A stretch of DNA of 64,000 bases from Microlunatus parietis (GCF_013407955.1 NZ_JACCBU010000001.1:1798001-1862000), one strand, 5' to 3'; numbered from the stretch's first letter, positions 49,465 to 57,901 are shown. Numbers and translations are program-made. The notes: generated by a model not told the origin, from the letters alone.

Positions 49465-49528
49465 CAATAGCTTCGAAAAACGGGCCCGCTGGGGCCTGTT
49501 TGGGAAGCTATCGTCAAATCTGCGACAT
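49450..49528. repeat. 79-nt near-perfect hairpin at the 3' end of the HTH-nuclease gene
   Basis: A 24-bp outer stem (49450-49473 with 49505-49528) has one mismatch. After a small internal loop, a 10-bp inner stem (49478-49487 with 49492-49501) has one mismatch and a four-base loop. The left arm includes the last codons and the TGA of the gene (49462-49464). The arms carry the ATGTCGCAGATTTGACAATA word. It may be a bidirectional terminator, a folded RNA or a mobile palindromic unit. Confidence 0.85.
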
Positions 49529-49575
49529 GATCACCCGAGTCGGAGCGTCGCCAGCGAAAGCATGGACCCGGCGAA

Positions 49576-50406
49576 TTAGAGGTGTGGCCGAACCAGCTGC
49601 TCGAAGCGCTCGCTGAGGGTCTGGACGACCGTGCCGTAGGGCTGGGCCCAGAGGTCGGCGTTGAAGATCTCGACCTCGACATCGCCGGTGTAGCCGGCCG
49701 CGGCGACGGCGCGGGTGAACGAGGCGAAGTCGATGTGGCCGTCGCCCATCATGCCGCGGGCCAGCAGGGTGTCCGGCGGCAGCGGAGTGATCCAGTCCGA
49801 GATCTGGTAGCTGACGATCCGGTCGGCGGCGCGGGCGATCTGCGCCTCGACGCCCGGTTCCCACCAGAGATGGAACGTGTCGACGATGACCCCGACCACG
49901 GCCGGGTCGAACCGCTCGGCGATGTCGAGGGCCTGGCCGAGGGTGGAGATCACGCCGCGGTCCGCCGCGTAGATCGGGTTCATCGGCTCGATGCCGAGCA
50001 CCACGCCCTGTTCGCTCGCGTACGGGACCAGCCGCTCGATCGCCTCGACCACGCGGGCCCGGGCCGCGGCAAGATCACGATCGCCGGCCGGCAGCCCGCC
50101 CGGGACCAGGCACAGCGTCGCGGCACCGAGCCGGGCGGCTTCCTCGATCGCGGCCCGGTTGTCCAGGTGGGCCCGTTCCACGGCGCCGGGCTCGGCTGCG
50201 GTGAAGAAGCCGCCCCGGCACAGCGAGGACACCCGCAGCCCGGAGTCCTTGATCAACTCGGCAGCCCGCTCCAGGCCGACCTCGGCGACGGGCTCCCGCC
50301 AGACTCCGATCGAGGTCAGGCCGGCGGCCCGGCAGGCGTCGATCGCCTCGGCCAGCGAGGCGTTGGCGATGGTGCGCTGGTTCAGCGACAGCCGGCCCCC
50401 GGTCAC
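49576..50406 (-). CDS. Sugar phosphate isomerase/epimerase-like TIM barrel
   Basis: A 276-residue xylose-isomerase-like TIM barrel. It starts with LSLNQRTIANASLAEAIDACRAAGLTSIGVWREPVAEVG. Metal-site segments are VVLGIEPMNPIYAADRGVISTLGQALDIA (Glu), GVIVDTFHLWWEP (Asp, His), YQISDWITP (Asp) and VEVEIFNADLW (Glu). It interconverts ketoses or inosose-like sugars. GTG 50406 overlaps the previous stop by four bases. It is the last gene of a three-gene operon with a DUF993 aldolase-like protein and a Gfo/Idh dehydrogenase, behind a LacI-type operator. Confidence 0.88.
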   Translation of the reverse strand: MTGGRLSLNQRTIANASLAEAIDACRAAGLTSIGVWREPVAEVGLERAAELIKDSGLRVSSLCRGGFFTAAEPGAVERAHLDNRAAIEEAARLGAATLCLVPGGLPAGDRDLAAARARVVEAIERLVPYASEQGVVLGIEPMNPIYAADRGVISTLGQALDIAERFDPAVVGVIVDTFHLWWEPGVEAQIARAADRIVSYQISDWITPLPPDTLLARGMMGDGHIDFASFTRAVAAAGYTGDVEVEIFNADLWAQPYGTVVQTLSERFEQLVRPHL

Positions 50407-51575
50407 CGGCGGACTCCGGCGGCCTCGAGCACCAGCGCCAGCCGGTGTGCGGCGAGGTCGGGATCGGGCAGCAGCCGGGCCTCGTTGGCCAGTTCGAAGA
50501 TCCGGCCCAGGTGGATCGGCGACCGGGCCGACTGCAGCCCGCCGATCATGGTGAAGCCGTCCTGCAGCCCGGACAGCCAGGCCATGAACGCGATCCCGGT
50601 CTTGTAGTAGAACGTCGGCGCGGCGAAGATGTGCCGGCTCAGTTCGAGCGTCGGGTCCATCGCCGCGTCGTAACCGGCAAGATCATCTTGGTCGAGTGCG
50701 GCCAGCGCCGCCGAGGCCGCCGGGGCGATCGCGGCGAAGGCACCGAGCAGCGCATCGGAGTGGTGCTCGCCCTCGCCCTTGATCAACTCCGGGTAGTTGA
50801 AGTCGTCGCCGGTGTAGAGCCGGACGCCATCGGGCAGCGCGGCCCGCAGACCCTTCTCGTGGTCCGCCGACAGGAGCGACACCTTGACGCCGTCGATCTT
50901 GGTCGCGTGGTCCTTGATCAACTCCAGGAAGGTCGCGGTCGCGGTCGGGACGTCGGTGGAGCCCCAGTAGCCGCGCAGATTCGGGTCGAACGCCTCGCCC
51001 AGCCAGTGCAGGATCACCGGCTCGGCGACCTGGCCGAGCAGCCGGTCGTACACCTGCCGGTAGTCCTCGGCCGAGGTGGCGACCCGGGCCAGGTGCCGCG
51101 AGGCCATGATGATCACCTGCGAGCCGGCGCCCTCGACGAACGCGATCTGCTCGGCGTACGCGTCGGTCACCTCGTCCAGCGTGGTCAGCTCGTCCTTGTG
51201 GTCCGTGCCGGCGCCGGAGGCGATCCGGGCCCCCAGCTCGCGGGCCTGGGTGGCGCTGCGGGTGATCAACTCCTGGACCGCGGGCCAGTCGATGCCCATG
51301 TTGCGCTGCGCGGTGTCCATCGCCTCCGCGACGCCGAGCCCGTACCGGAAGAGGTGCCGGCGGAATGCCAGCGTCGCGTCCCAGTCGACGGCCGCCGGTG
51401 CTCCCGGTACGTTCTCGCCGCGCGGGTCGGCGATCACGTGCGCCGCGGCGAACGCGACCCGGCTCCGGTACGGCTCCGGATGATCAGCCCACTCCCCCGG
51501 CGCCCGCAGCGTCAGCTCCCGCCAGCTCCCGTCGGCCAGCGGCACCGCGACCGCGGATCCCTTCAGCAGGGTCAT
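50403..51575 (-). CDS. DUF993 (dihydrodipicolinate synthase-like) protein
   Basis: The 390-residue protein follows the DUF993 pattern, a branch of the DapA/NAL aldolase fold. It has VDWDATLAFRRHLFRYGLGVAEAMDTAQRNMGIDW, QVIIMASRHLARVATSAEDYRQVYDRLLGQVAEPVILHWLG, IDGVKVSLLSADHEKGL (Lys in the Schiff-base position) and RLYTGDDFNYPELIKGEG. Aldol cleavage or dehydration of a keto-sugar acid is a plausible reaction but unproven. Both boundaries are 4-base overlaps, so it is translated with the Gfo/Idh gene and the TIM-barrel gene. Confidence 0.87.
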   Translation of the reverse strand: MTLLKGSAVAVPLADGSWRELTLRAPGEWADHPEPYRSRVAFAAAHVIADPRGENVPGAPAAVDWDATLAFRRHLFRYGLGVAEAMDTAQRNMGIDWPAVQELITRSATQARELGARIASGAGTDHKDELTTLDEVTDAYAEQIAFVEGAGSQVIIMASRHLARVATSAEDYRQVYDRLLGQVAEPVILHWLGEAFDPNLRGYWGSTDVPTATATFLELIKDHATKIDGVKVSLLSADHEKGLRAALPDGVRLYTGDDFNYPELIKGEGEHHSDALLGAFAAIAPAASAALAALDQDDLAGYDAAMDPTLELSRHIFAAPTFYYKTGIAFMAWLSGLQDGFTMIGGLQSARSPIHLGRIFELANEARLLPDPDLAAHRLALVLEAAGVRR

Positions 51576-52714
51576 GACCCGAGCTCGATTCGCCGGCCCT
51601 CACGGGAGGAGGCGTAGCCGGCGTCCGCGAGCCGCAGCCCGCGCACCCCGGCGGCGAAGTCGTACCGGTGCGGCTGGCCGGCGTCGACGTTGATCAAGAA
51701 CTCCTCCCACTGGGCCCGGAACCCGTTGCCGAACTCGGTGTTGTCCGGGATCTGGTGCCACTGGGCGCGGAAGTCCTGATCGGTCGGCTCGTCGGGATTC
51801 CAGACCGGCTTGGGGGTCTGGGTGCGGTGCTGGACCCGGCAGCCGAACAGGCCGGCGACGGCCGAGCCCTCGGTGCCGTCGACCTGGAACTCGACCAGTT
51901 CCTTGCGGTCCACCCGGACCGCCCAGGAGGAGTTGATCTGGGCGATGATGCCGCCGTCCAGTTCGAAGATCGCGTACGCGGCGTCGTCGGCCGTGGCCTG
52001 GTACGGCTTGCCCTGCTCGTCCCAGCGCTGGTCGATGTGCGTGACCGCCTTTGCCAGCACGGACTGCACGCTGCCGAAGAGGTTCTCCAGCACGTAGTTC
52101 CAGTGACAGAACATGTCCAGCACCATGCCCCCGCCGTCCTCGGCACGGTAGTTCCAGCTGGGTCGCTGGGCGGGGGTCAGGTCGCCCTCGAAGACCCAGT
52201 AGCCGAACTCGCCCCGTACCGAAAGGATCCGGCCGAAGAAGCCGGAGTCGATCAAGCGCTTCAGCTTGAGCAGGCCCGGCAGGTAGAGCTTGTCGTGCAC
52301 CACGCCGTTGATCACGCCGGCGGCCGCGGCAGCGCGGGCCAGTTCCTCGCCCTCGGCGACGGTCTCCGCGATCGGCTTCTCGGTGTAGACGTGCTTGCCG
52401 GCCTCGATCGCCTTCAAGATCGACTTCACCCGCTCGCTGGTCACCTGGGCGTCGAAGTAGATCGTCGCCTCCGGGTCGGCCAGCGCCGCATCAAGATCAG
52501 TGGTGTAGCGCTCGATGCCGTGATCTTGGGCCATCCGCGCCAGCTTCTCGCTGTTCCGGCCGACGAGGACCGGCTCGACGGTGATCCGGTCGCCGTTCGG
52601 CAGCACGACCCCGCCCTCGTCGCGGAGGGCGAGGATGGAGCGGAGCAGGTGCTGCCGGTAGCCCATCCGGCCGGTCACCCCGTTCATGATCACTGTGTAG
52701 CTGCGCGTCGGCAT
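51572..52714 (-). CDS. Gfo/Idh/MocA-family oxidoreductase
   Basis: A 380-residue NAD(P)-dependent sugar dehydrogenase-like protein. It starts SYTVIMNGVTGRMGYRQHLLRSILAL, an unusual nucleotide-binding start for the family. It then has IYFDAQVTSERVKSILKAIEAGKHVYTEKPIAETVAEGEELARAA (the EKP motif), NGVVHDKLYLPGLLKLKRLIDSGFFGRILSVRGEFGYWVF and GGMVLDMFCHWNYVLENLFG (catalytic Asp and His region). It is the first gene of the operon with DUF993 and the xylose-isomerase-like protein. GAGGA precedes ATG 52714. A LacI-type operator lies 20 bases upstream. Confidence 0.9.
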   Translation of the reverse strand: MPTRSYTVIMNGVTGRMGYRQHLLRSILALRDEGGVVLPNGDRITVEPVLVGRNSEKLARMAQDHGIERYTTDLDAALADPEATIYFDAQVTSERVKSILKAIEAGKHVYTEKPIAETVAEGEELARAAAAAGVINGVVHDKLYLPGLLKLKRLIDSGFFGRILSVRGEFGYWVFEGDLTPAQRPSWNYRAEDGGGMVLDMFCHWNYVLENLFGSVQSVLAKAVTHIDQRWDEQGKPYQATADDAAYAIFELDGGIIAQINSSWAVRVDRKELVEFQVDGTEGSAVAGLFGCRVQHRTQTPKPVWNPDEPTDQDFRAQWHQIPDNTEFGNGFRAQWEEFLINVDAGQPHRYDFAAGVRGLRLADAGYASSREGRRIELGS

Positions 52715-52734
52715 GGCATCCTCATCGTTCGACT

Positions 52735-52748
52735 GGAAAACGCTTACC
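52735..52748. promoter_or_regulatory. LacI-type operator before the Gfo/Idh-DUF993-isomerase operon
   Basis: GGAAAACGCTTACC is an imperfect palindrome around a central CG, close to the LacI/GalR-type consensus. It sits 20 bases before the start at 52714. The LacI protein at 42819-43844 or another elsewhere could bind it. Confidence 0.7.
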
Positions 52749-52881
52749 ATCCTAGTGGCGCAAATTCGCCTCACGCAAGTCCGATTCCCGCAGCCGACGC
52801 TCAATCGGGGTCCGGCCAGGAGCGGAGCTTTCGGATGGTCAGGCAGAATGGTCCGGCACGCCAGCGTGGGTCGTGCGATCG

Positions 52882-52955
52882 GCCCCCGTAGCCCAATCGG
52901 CAGAGGCACGCGGCTTAAACCCGCTCAAGTATGGGTTCGAATCCCATCGGGGGCA
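52882..52955 (+). tRNA. tRNA with anticodon UAA (Leu-type codon) but short variable loop
   Basis: A cloverleaf folds cleanly. The acceptor is GCCCCCG/CGGGGGC, the D-arm GCCC...GGC, the anticodon stem GCGG/CCGC with loop CTTAAAC (anticodon UAA), a 5-base variable loop CAAGT, the T-arm ATGGG-TTCGAAT-CCCAT and discriminator A. No CCA is encoded. UAA should read Leu UUA/UUG codons, yet tRNA-Leu normally has a long variable arm (class II, over 80 nt), whereas this one is class I at 74 nt. The amino-acid identity is therefore uncertain. The 3' end of the reverse-strand exporter gene overlaps its last 31 bases. Confidence 0.85.
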
Positions 52956-53881
52956 CCCGGGGCGCTCTCCGTCGCCAGGCGTGAGCGCCAGTTCACCAGC
53001 GCGGTCGCCACCAGGGTGAGCAGCAATCCTGCGCCGGTGAAGAACGTGAACGGCTCGCCGTACAGCGCGACGCCCCAGCCGGTCGTGACCGGCGGCACCA
53101 GGAACAACAGGGCGTTCACCCGGGTCACCCCGATCCGCCGCAACAGCAGCCAGTAGAGGGCATAGCCACCGAAGGTCGGCAGCAGGATCAGCCAGCCGAC
53201 CGCGAGCCAGAATCCCGTCGTGGCCGGCGGCACCACGCTGCCGGTCAGGACGGCGAGCAGGGCGAACACGACCGCCGAGGTGATCAGGTGGACGGCCAGC
53301 GCGCGCGGCGGCGGCATCGGCCGCTCGGCCCGTCGGTCGACGAAGGTGGCCGCGACCAGGCAGAGCATTCCCGCGAACGGCACCAGGTAGGCGCCGAGCG
53401 GTGCCGTGGTGCCCGGATCGGCGGCGTCGGCCACGGTGACGACGGCCACGCCGGTCAGACCCACCAACAGGCCGAGCCACTGTCGCCGGCCGACGGTGAC
53501 CCCCAGAATCGGCCCGGCCAGCGCGGCGACCACCAGTGGCTGCAGCCCGTCCACCAGCGCCGTCGTCCCCGTACTGACCCCGAGGGAGATGGCCGCGTAG
53601 ACCGTGAGGACGTAGCCCGACTGGGACAGCAGCCCGACCACCGCCTGCCGCAACAACTCGCCCGGTCCGGAGCGCCCGGCCGGCCGAGCCGCGGCCAGCA
53701 ACAGGGGCGCCACGATCAGCCCCAGCGGGAGGAAGCGCCACAGCAGCAGCGTGAACACCGAGGCCTCAGCACCGCCGAACTTGGCGCCGATGAACCCCGA
53801 CGACCAGCACAGCACGAAGGTCAGACTCAGCCCGGCGGTCAGCAACCCGGCCCGCGTCGGTAAACCGATCGGTATAGCCAT
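52925..53881 (-). CDS. DMT-superfamily (EamA) exporter
   Basis: A 318-residue membrane protein with ten hydrophobic helices and two EamA repeats. It starts LTFVLCWSSGFIGAKFGG, with LLLWRFLPLGLIVAPLLL, LGVSTGTTALVDGLQPLVVAALAG and a second half ending LLFLVPPVTTGWGVALYGEPFTFF. It exports small metabolites or drugs. The C-terminal residues GAPDGIRTHT are antisense to the tRNA at 52882-52955 and are unlikely to matter. The start codons cover one of three operator cores; the divergent TetR gene at 53942 is the likely repressor. Confidence 0.9.
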   Translation of the reverse strand: MAIPIGLPTRAGLLTAGLSLTFVLCWSSGFIGAKFGGAEASVFTLLLWRFLPLGLIVAPLLLAAARPAGRSGPGELLRQAVVGLLSQSGYVLTVYAAISLGVSTGTTALVDGLQPLVVAALAGPILGVTVGRRQWLGLLVGLTGVAVVTVADAADPGTTAPLGAYLVPFAGMLCLVAATFVDRRAERPMPPPRALAVHLITSAVVFALLAVLTGSVVPPATTGFWLAVGWLILLPTFGGYALYWLLLRRIGVTRVNALLFLVPPVTTGWGVALYGEPFTFFTGAGLLLTLVATALVNWRSRLATESAPGAPDGIRTHT

Positions 53882-53927
53882 CCATTCACGCTATACCGAT
53901 CGGTTTATTCTGGCTATACCGATCGGT
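53864..53927. promoter_or_regulatory. Three identical ACCGATCGGT operator cores (TetR)
   Basis: The palindrome ACCGATCGGT occurs at 53864-53873, 53895-53904 and 53918-53927; the second and third are preceded by CTAT. The first lies inside the exporter coding sequence (codons 3-6) and the other two are between the divergent genes. This is a strong operator array for the TetR protein at 53942. Confidence 0.85.
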
Positions 53928-53941
53928 GTAATATCGGCAAC

Positions 53942-54511
53942 ATGACCGAGTTGATCGACTGGACTCCCAAGGCACGGGCGATCCTGCGCGCGGCCTCCGA
54001 ACTCTTCTACGCCGAAGGCATCCACGCGGTCGGCGTGGAGGCGATCGCGGAGCGGGCGGGCGTGACCAAGAAGACCCTGTACGACCGGTTCGGCTCCAAG
54101 GAGCGGCTGGTGGTCAGCTACCTCACCGAACGCGACCGCGAGTGGCGAATCTTCCTGGACGGGCGACTGGAATCCGCCGGGAGTGACCCCGCCGCCCGGC
54201 TCGCGGCGCTGTTCGACGCCTCGTCGGGCTGGCACGACGAACGGGGTGGCAAGGGCTGCAGCATGATCAACGCGCACGCGGAGATCAGCGACCCCGCCCA
54301 CCCGGCGTACTCGGTGATCACCGACCAGAAGCGCTGGATGCTCGGGTTCCTCACCGACCTCGCGACCGACGCCGGGGTCGGCGATCCGGAGCGGGTCGGC
54401 GCGGAATTGATGGTGCTGCACGAGGGCGCACTGGTGACATCCGGGATCGGCGTGATCACGGACGCGTTCGCGACCGCCCGGGATGCGGCCGTGGCCCGAA
54501 TCGCGGGCTAA
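53942..54511 (+). CDS. TetR-family regulator of the DMT exporter
   Basis: A 189-residue regulator. The helix-turn-helix reads ARAILRAASELFYAEGIHAVGVEAIAERAGVTKKTLYDRFGSKERLVVSYL. The C-terminal domain has GGKGCSMINAHAEISDPAHPAYSVITDQKRWM, a segment with a single Cys common in AcrR/YxaF-like members. It is divergent from the DMT exporter with three ACCGATCGGT cores between them. Its last four bases overlap the 3' end of the convergent MmyB-like gene. Confidence 0.92.
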   Translation: MTELIDWTPKARAILRAASELFYAEGIHAVGVEAIAERAGVTKKTLYDRFGSKERLVVSYLTERDREWRIFLDGRLESAGSDPAARLAALFDASSGWHDERGGKGCSMINAHAEISDPAHPAYSVITDQKRWMLGFLTDLATDAGVGDPERVGAELMVLHEGALVTSGIGVITDAFATARDAAVARIAG

Positions 54512-55344
54512 CCGCGCAGCGCCGCGCCAAGCCGGGTTGCGGTGTCGCTGCCGGGGTTGGGCAGGTAGATCACCAATTGCAGGCCGGGGGCGTCCGCGGG
54601 CACCAGCCGGTGCTGTTCGAAGATCAACTCCCCCAGGCCCGGTGGCCGGAACCGGCGCTCGCGGGTCTCGAACCGGCCGATCTCGTGCTGGTCCCAGGCC
54701 GCCGCGAACTCCGTACTCTCCTGACACAGCCGGGCGATCAGGGCGGCCTGGGCGGGCTGCCCGAACTGCGCGCCGTGCTCGGCCCGATACTCGGCGAGGA
54801 ACTGCCGGCTGGTCGTCGACCAGTCCGGCAGCATCTGCCGCACCCGGCCGTCAGTAAAGATCAACACCAGCAGATTCCGGTCACCGGGCGGCAGCCGATC
54901 CACGCCGGGATAGAGCACCAGGTAGGCCCGGTTCCAGCCGACGATCGTCCAGTCCGGGGCCAGCGCGAACGCGGGTGCCGGCAGCTGCGCGTCGAGCAGG
55001 CGCTGCAGGTGGCTCGGCAGCTCGGCGGGGATCGTCTCGAGGTCCGGCGGGTCGGGCGTGAGGCCAGCCAGGGTCAGCACGTACGCGTGCTCGACGGCGG
55101 ACAGCCGCAACGTCGCCGCGATGGCGTCGATCACCTGCCGCGACGGGTTGATCTCGCGGCCCTGCTCCAGCCAGGTGTACCAGGTGATGCTGACCCCGGC
55201 GAGGAACGCGACCTCCTCCCGGCGCAGGCCGAGCGGCCCGCCGCGACCGGCGTCCGGCAGACCATGATCGGCCCGCGCCACCTGCGCCCGCCGGTTGCGG
55301 AGCAGGGCGGCCAACTCCTGCCGCCGATCACCCACCCTGTCCAT
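54508..55344 (-). CDS. Helix-turn-helix regulator with MmyB-like ligand domain
   Basis: A 278-residue regulator. An XRE helix-turn-helix (GLRREEVAFLAGVSITWYTWLEQGREINPSRQVIDAIAATLRLS) is followed by the MmyB-like ligand-binding domain: PAFALAPDWTIVGWNRAYLVLYPG, NLLVLIFTDGRVRQMLPDW and RQFLAEYRAEHG. Streptomyces MmyB-like regulators use this domain to bind fatty-acid-like ligands. Target genes are often short-chain dehydrogenases nearby; none is adjacent here. Its stop overlaps that of the TetR gene. Confidence 0.92.
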   Translation of the reverse strand: MDRVGDRRQELAALLRNRRAQVARADHGLPDAGRGGPLGLRREEVAFLAGVSITWYTWLEQGREINPSRQVIDAIAATLRLSAVEHAYVLTLAGLTPDPPDLETIPAELPSHLQRLLDAQLPAPAFALAPDWTIVGWNRAYLVLYPGVDRLPPGDRNLLVLIFTDGRVRQMLPDWSTTSRQFLAEYRAEHGAQFGQPAQAALIARLCQESTEFAAAWDQHEIGRFETRERRFRPPGLGELIFEQHRLVPADAPGLQLVIYLPNPGSDTATRLGAALRG

Positions 55345-55437
55345 GCGCGGAAGGTATCACTGCGCAGTAGGTATCACTGGGACTGCTAGCAGCGGCGCCG
55401 CCTTCTCCTCCGGCCCGCCGAGTGGGGCAATGGGAGC

Positions 55438-57273
55438 ATGCCCGCACTTCGTTCCGACACCGTGACCCGCGGCCGCTCGATGGCCGGCGCCCGGGCCCTG
55501 CTCAGAGCCGCCGGTGTCGCCGCCGCCGACTTCGGCAAGCCGATCATCGCGGTGGCCAACAGCTTCGTCGAATTCGTCCCCGGCCACACCCACCTGCAGC
55601 CGGTCGGCCGGATCGTCAGTGACGCGATCACCGCCGCGGGCGGGATCCCGCGCGAGTTCAACACCATCGCCGTCGACGACGGCATCGCCATGGGCCACGC
55701 CGGCATGCTCTACTCGCTGCCCTCCAGGGACTTGATCGCCGATTCGATCGAGTACGTGGTCGAGGCACACCGGGCCGACGCCCTGGTCTGCATCTCCAAC
55801 TGCGACAAGATCACGCCCGGCATGCTGATGGCCGCGCTGCGGCTGAACATCCCGACCGTGTTCGTCTCCGGCGGGCCGATGGAGGGTGGCTCGGCGACCT
55901 TGGCCGACGGCACCGACCGGTCCGGCCTGAATCTGGTCAGCGTGATCGCGGACTCGGCTTCCGACACCGTGTCGGATGATGATCTTGCCCGGCTCGAGGA
56001 GCAGGCCTGCCCCACCTGCGGGTCCTGCTCCGGCATGTTCACGGCGAACTCGATGAACTGCCTGACCGAAGCGCTCGGCCTGGCCCTGCCCGGCAACGGG
56101 ACCACGCTGGCCACCCACACCGACCGCCGGAGGCTGTACGAACGCGCCGGCGCCACCGTCGTCGAGCTGGCCCGGCACTACTACGACAAGGACGACGACT
56201 CGGTGCTGCCGCGTCGGATCGCGTCCGCGGCCGCGTTCGAGAACGCGATGACTCTTGATCTTGCGATGGGCGGCTCCACCAACACGGTGCTGCACCTGCT
56301 CGCGGCCGCGCACGAGGCCGGGCTGGACTTCGGGCAGGCCGCGATCGATGCGTTGTCCCGCCGGGTTCCCTGCCTCTGCAAGGTCGCACCGAACGGTCCG
56401 TACCTGATCGAGGACGTGCACCGGGCCGGCGGCGTGCCGGCGCTGCTCGGCGAGCTGGACCGGGCCGGACTGCTCCGCCGGGACGTGCGCAGCGTCCACT
56501 CCGATGATCTTGGTTCCTGGCTGGCGGAGTGGGACGTCCGCGGGCCGGGCGCGTCGCCGGAGGCCGTCGAGCTGTTCCGGGCGGCGCCGGGCCGGGCCCG
56601 TTCGGCGACGGCGGGATCGCAGTCGGCGCGCTGGCCCGAGCTCGATCTCGATCCGGCGGGCGGCTGCATCCGGGACCGTGCGCATGCCTATACGCAGGAC
56701 GGCGGGCTCGCTGTCCTGACCGGCAACCTCGCCCCCGACGGCGCCGTGATCAAGACCGCCGGGGTGCCGGAGTCGCTGTGGAGTTTCACCGGACCGGCGG
56801 TCGTCGTGGAGTCGCAGGAGGAGGCGGTCGAGGCGATCCTGTCCGGCCGGATCACGGCCGGCGACGTGATCATCGTCCGGTACGAGGGTCCACGCGGCGG
56901 GCCCGGCATGCAGGAGATGCTCTTTCCCACGGCGTATCTGAAGGGCCGGGGACTCGCCGCGTCCTGTGCGCTGGTCACGGACGGCCGGTTCTCCGGCGGC
57001 AGTTCCGGGCTGTCGATCGGGCACGTGTCGCCCGAGGCGGCGGCCGGCGGGCCGATCGCCCTGGTCCGGGACGGCGATGTGATCATGATCGATCTCGCCG
57101 GGCGGATGATCACGCTCGACGTGCCGGACGCCGAACTCGAGGCGCGGCGGACCGAGCTCGAGGCGGCGGGCGGCTATCGTCCGGCGGCGCGGGACCGCCC
57201 GGTGTCGGCGGCACTGCGGGCGTATGCGGCGACGGTCACCTCGGCCGACCGCGGTGCGGTCCGCGACTTCTGA
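55438..57273 (+). CDS. ilvD: Dihydroxy-acid dehydratase
   Basis: The 611-residue enzyme of branched-chain amino-acid and pantothenate synthesis converts 2,3-dihydroxy-isovalerate or -methylvalerate to the 2-keto acid. It has the cluster Cys C122 ([10 protein letters not shown]) and the C191-P-T-C-G-S-C197 motif, plus [29 protein letters not shown]. The early segment [13 protein letters not shown] lacks the extra Cys found in [2Fe-2S] enzymes such as that of M. tuberculosis, so this is the E. coli-like [4Fe-4S] type. Its end converges on a TetR gene. Codons around 56251 (ACT CTT GAT CTT) are rare ones, part of the GATC pattern. Confidence 0.95.
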   Translation: MPALRSDTVTRGRSMAGARALLRAAGVAAADFGKPIIAVANSFVEFVPGHTHLQPVGRIVSDAITAAGGIPREFNTIAVDDGIAMGHAGMLYSLPSRDLIADSIEYVVEAHRADALVCISNCDKITPGMLMAALRLNIPTVFVSGGPMEGGSATLADGTDRSGLNLVSVIADSASDTVSDDDLARLEEQACPTCGSCSGMFTANSMNCLTEALGLALPGNGTTLATHTDRRRLYERAGATVVELARHYYDKDDDSVLPRRIASAAAFENAMTLDLAMGGSTNTVLHLLAAAHEAGLDFGQAAIDALSRRVPCLCKVAPNGPYLIEDVHRAGGVPALLGELDRAGLLRRDVRSVHSDDLGSWLAEWDVRGPGASPEAVELFRAAPGRARSATAGSQSARWPELDLDPAGGCIRDRAHAYTQDGGLAVLTGNLAPDGAVIKTAGVPESLWSFTGPAVVVESQEEAVEAILSGRITAGDVIIVRYEGPRGGPGMQEMLFPTAYLKGRGLAASCALVTDGRFSGGSSGLSIGHVSPEAAAGGPIALVRDGDVIMIDLAGRMITLDVPDAELEARRTELEAAGGYRPAARDRPVSAALRAYAATVTSADRGAVRDF

Positions 57274-57283
57274 CGATCCATGA

Positions 57284-57838
57284 TCACTCCGGTAGCACGT
57301 TGGCCAGGCGGCGCAGCGCTCGCTTGATCTGGGCCGGGGTGCGGCCGCGCTCCTCCCGCTGGAACCGGTAGACCTCGGGCGCGAGCGGGGCCAGCAGCGC
57401 GTCGATCAGGGCGTCGTCGCGGATCCCGGACTCGCGGAGCAGGGTGGCGACGAACGTGCGCCAGAAACCATAGGCGCCGGTACGGAAGCGCGCCGGCCCC
57501 ACCTCGGCGCCGAGCACCAGCGGCAGATGCCGCTCCAACAGGTCCACCATCGCGTCGTAGAAGTCGGCCAGTCGCTGCCGGGGCTCGGCACCGGGGCCGA
57601 GCGGTGGCGGCCCGGACAGCAACGCCTGCTGCAGTTCGCGTTCATGATCATCGAGTAGTGCGGTGGCCACCGAGCCGATGTCGGGATAGCGCCGATACAG
57701 CGTGCCGCGGCCGACACCCGCCTCGGCCGCCAACTCTCCCATCGTGAGGTCCGGCCCCCGCTCGGCGAACAGCCGCTCGGCCGCGCGCAGGATCCGCTGC
57801 CGGTTGGCGGCGGCGTCGGCCCGCTCGGGTCTGGTCAC
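57284..57838 (-). CDS. TetR-family regulator
   Basis: The 184-residue regulator has the helix-turn-helix ANRQRILRAAERLFAERGPDLTMGELAAEAGVGRGTLYRRYPDIGSVATALL and a C-terminal helical domain seen in AcrR-like actinobacterial regulators. It starts at GTG 57838. It is divergent from an aldo-keto reductase/SMR unit. Two GGACA-N3-TGTCC palindromes lie in the shared 84-base promoter region, so it probably represses itself and that unit. Confidence 0.92.
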   Translation of the reverse strand: MTRPERADAAANRQRILRAAERLFAERGPDLTMGELAAEAGVGRGTLYRRYPDIGSVATALLDDHERELQQALLSGPPPLGPGAEPRQRLADFYDAMVDLLERHLPLVLGAEVGPARFRTGAYGFWRTFVATLLRESGIRDDALIDALLAPLAPEVYRFQREERGRTPAQIKRALRRLANVLPE

Positions 57839-57849
57839 GGCAACACCCT

Positions 57850-57901
57850 ATCCGGACACCTTGTCCGGATGAGCTATCGTTCTAAGTGGACACAATGTCC
57901 A
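57850..57901. promoter_or_regulatory. Two GGACA-N3-TGTCC operators (TetR)
   Basis: ATCCGGACA-CCT-TGTCCGGAT (57850-57870, perfect 9-bp arms) and TGGACA-CAA-TGTCCA (57887-57901, perfect 6-bp arms) lie between the TetR start (57838) and the aldo-keto reductase start (57923). One site is next to each gene. Confidence 0.85.
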
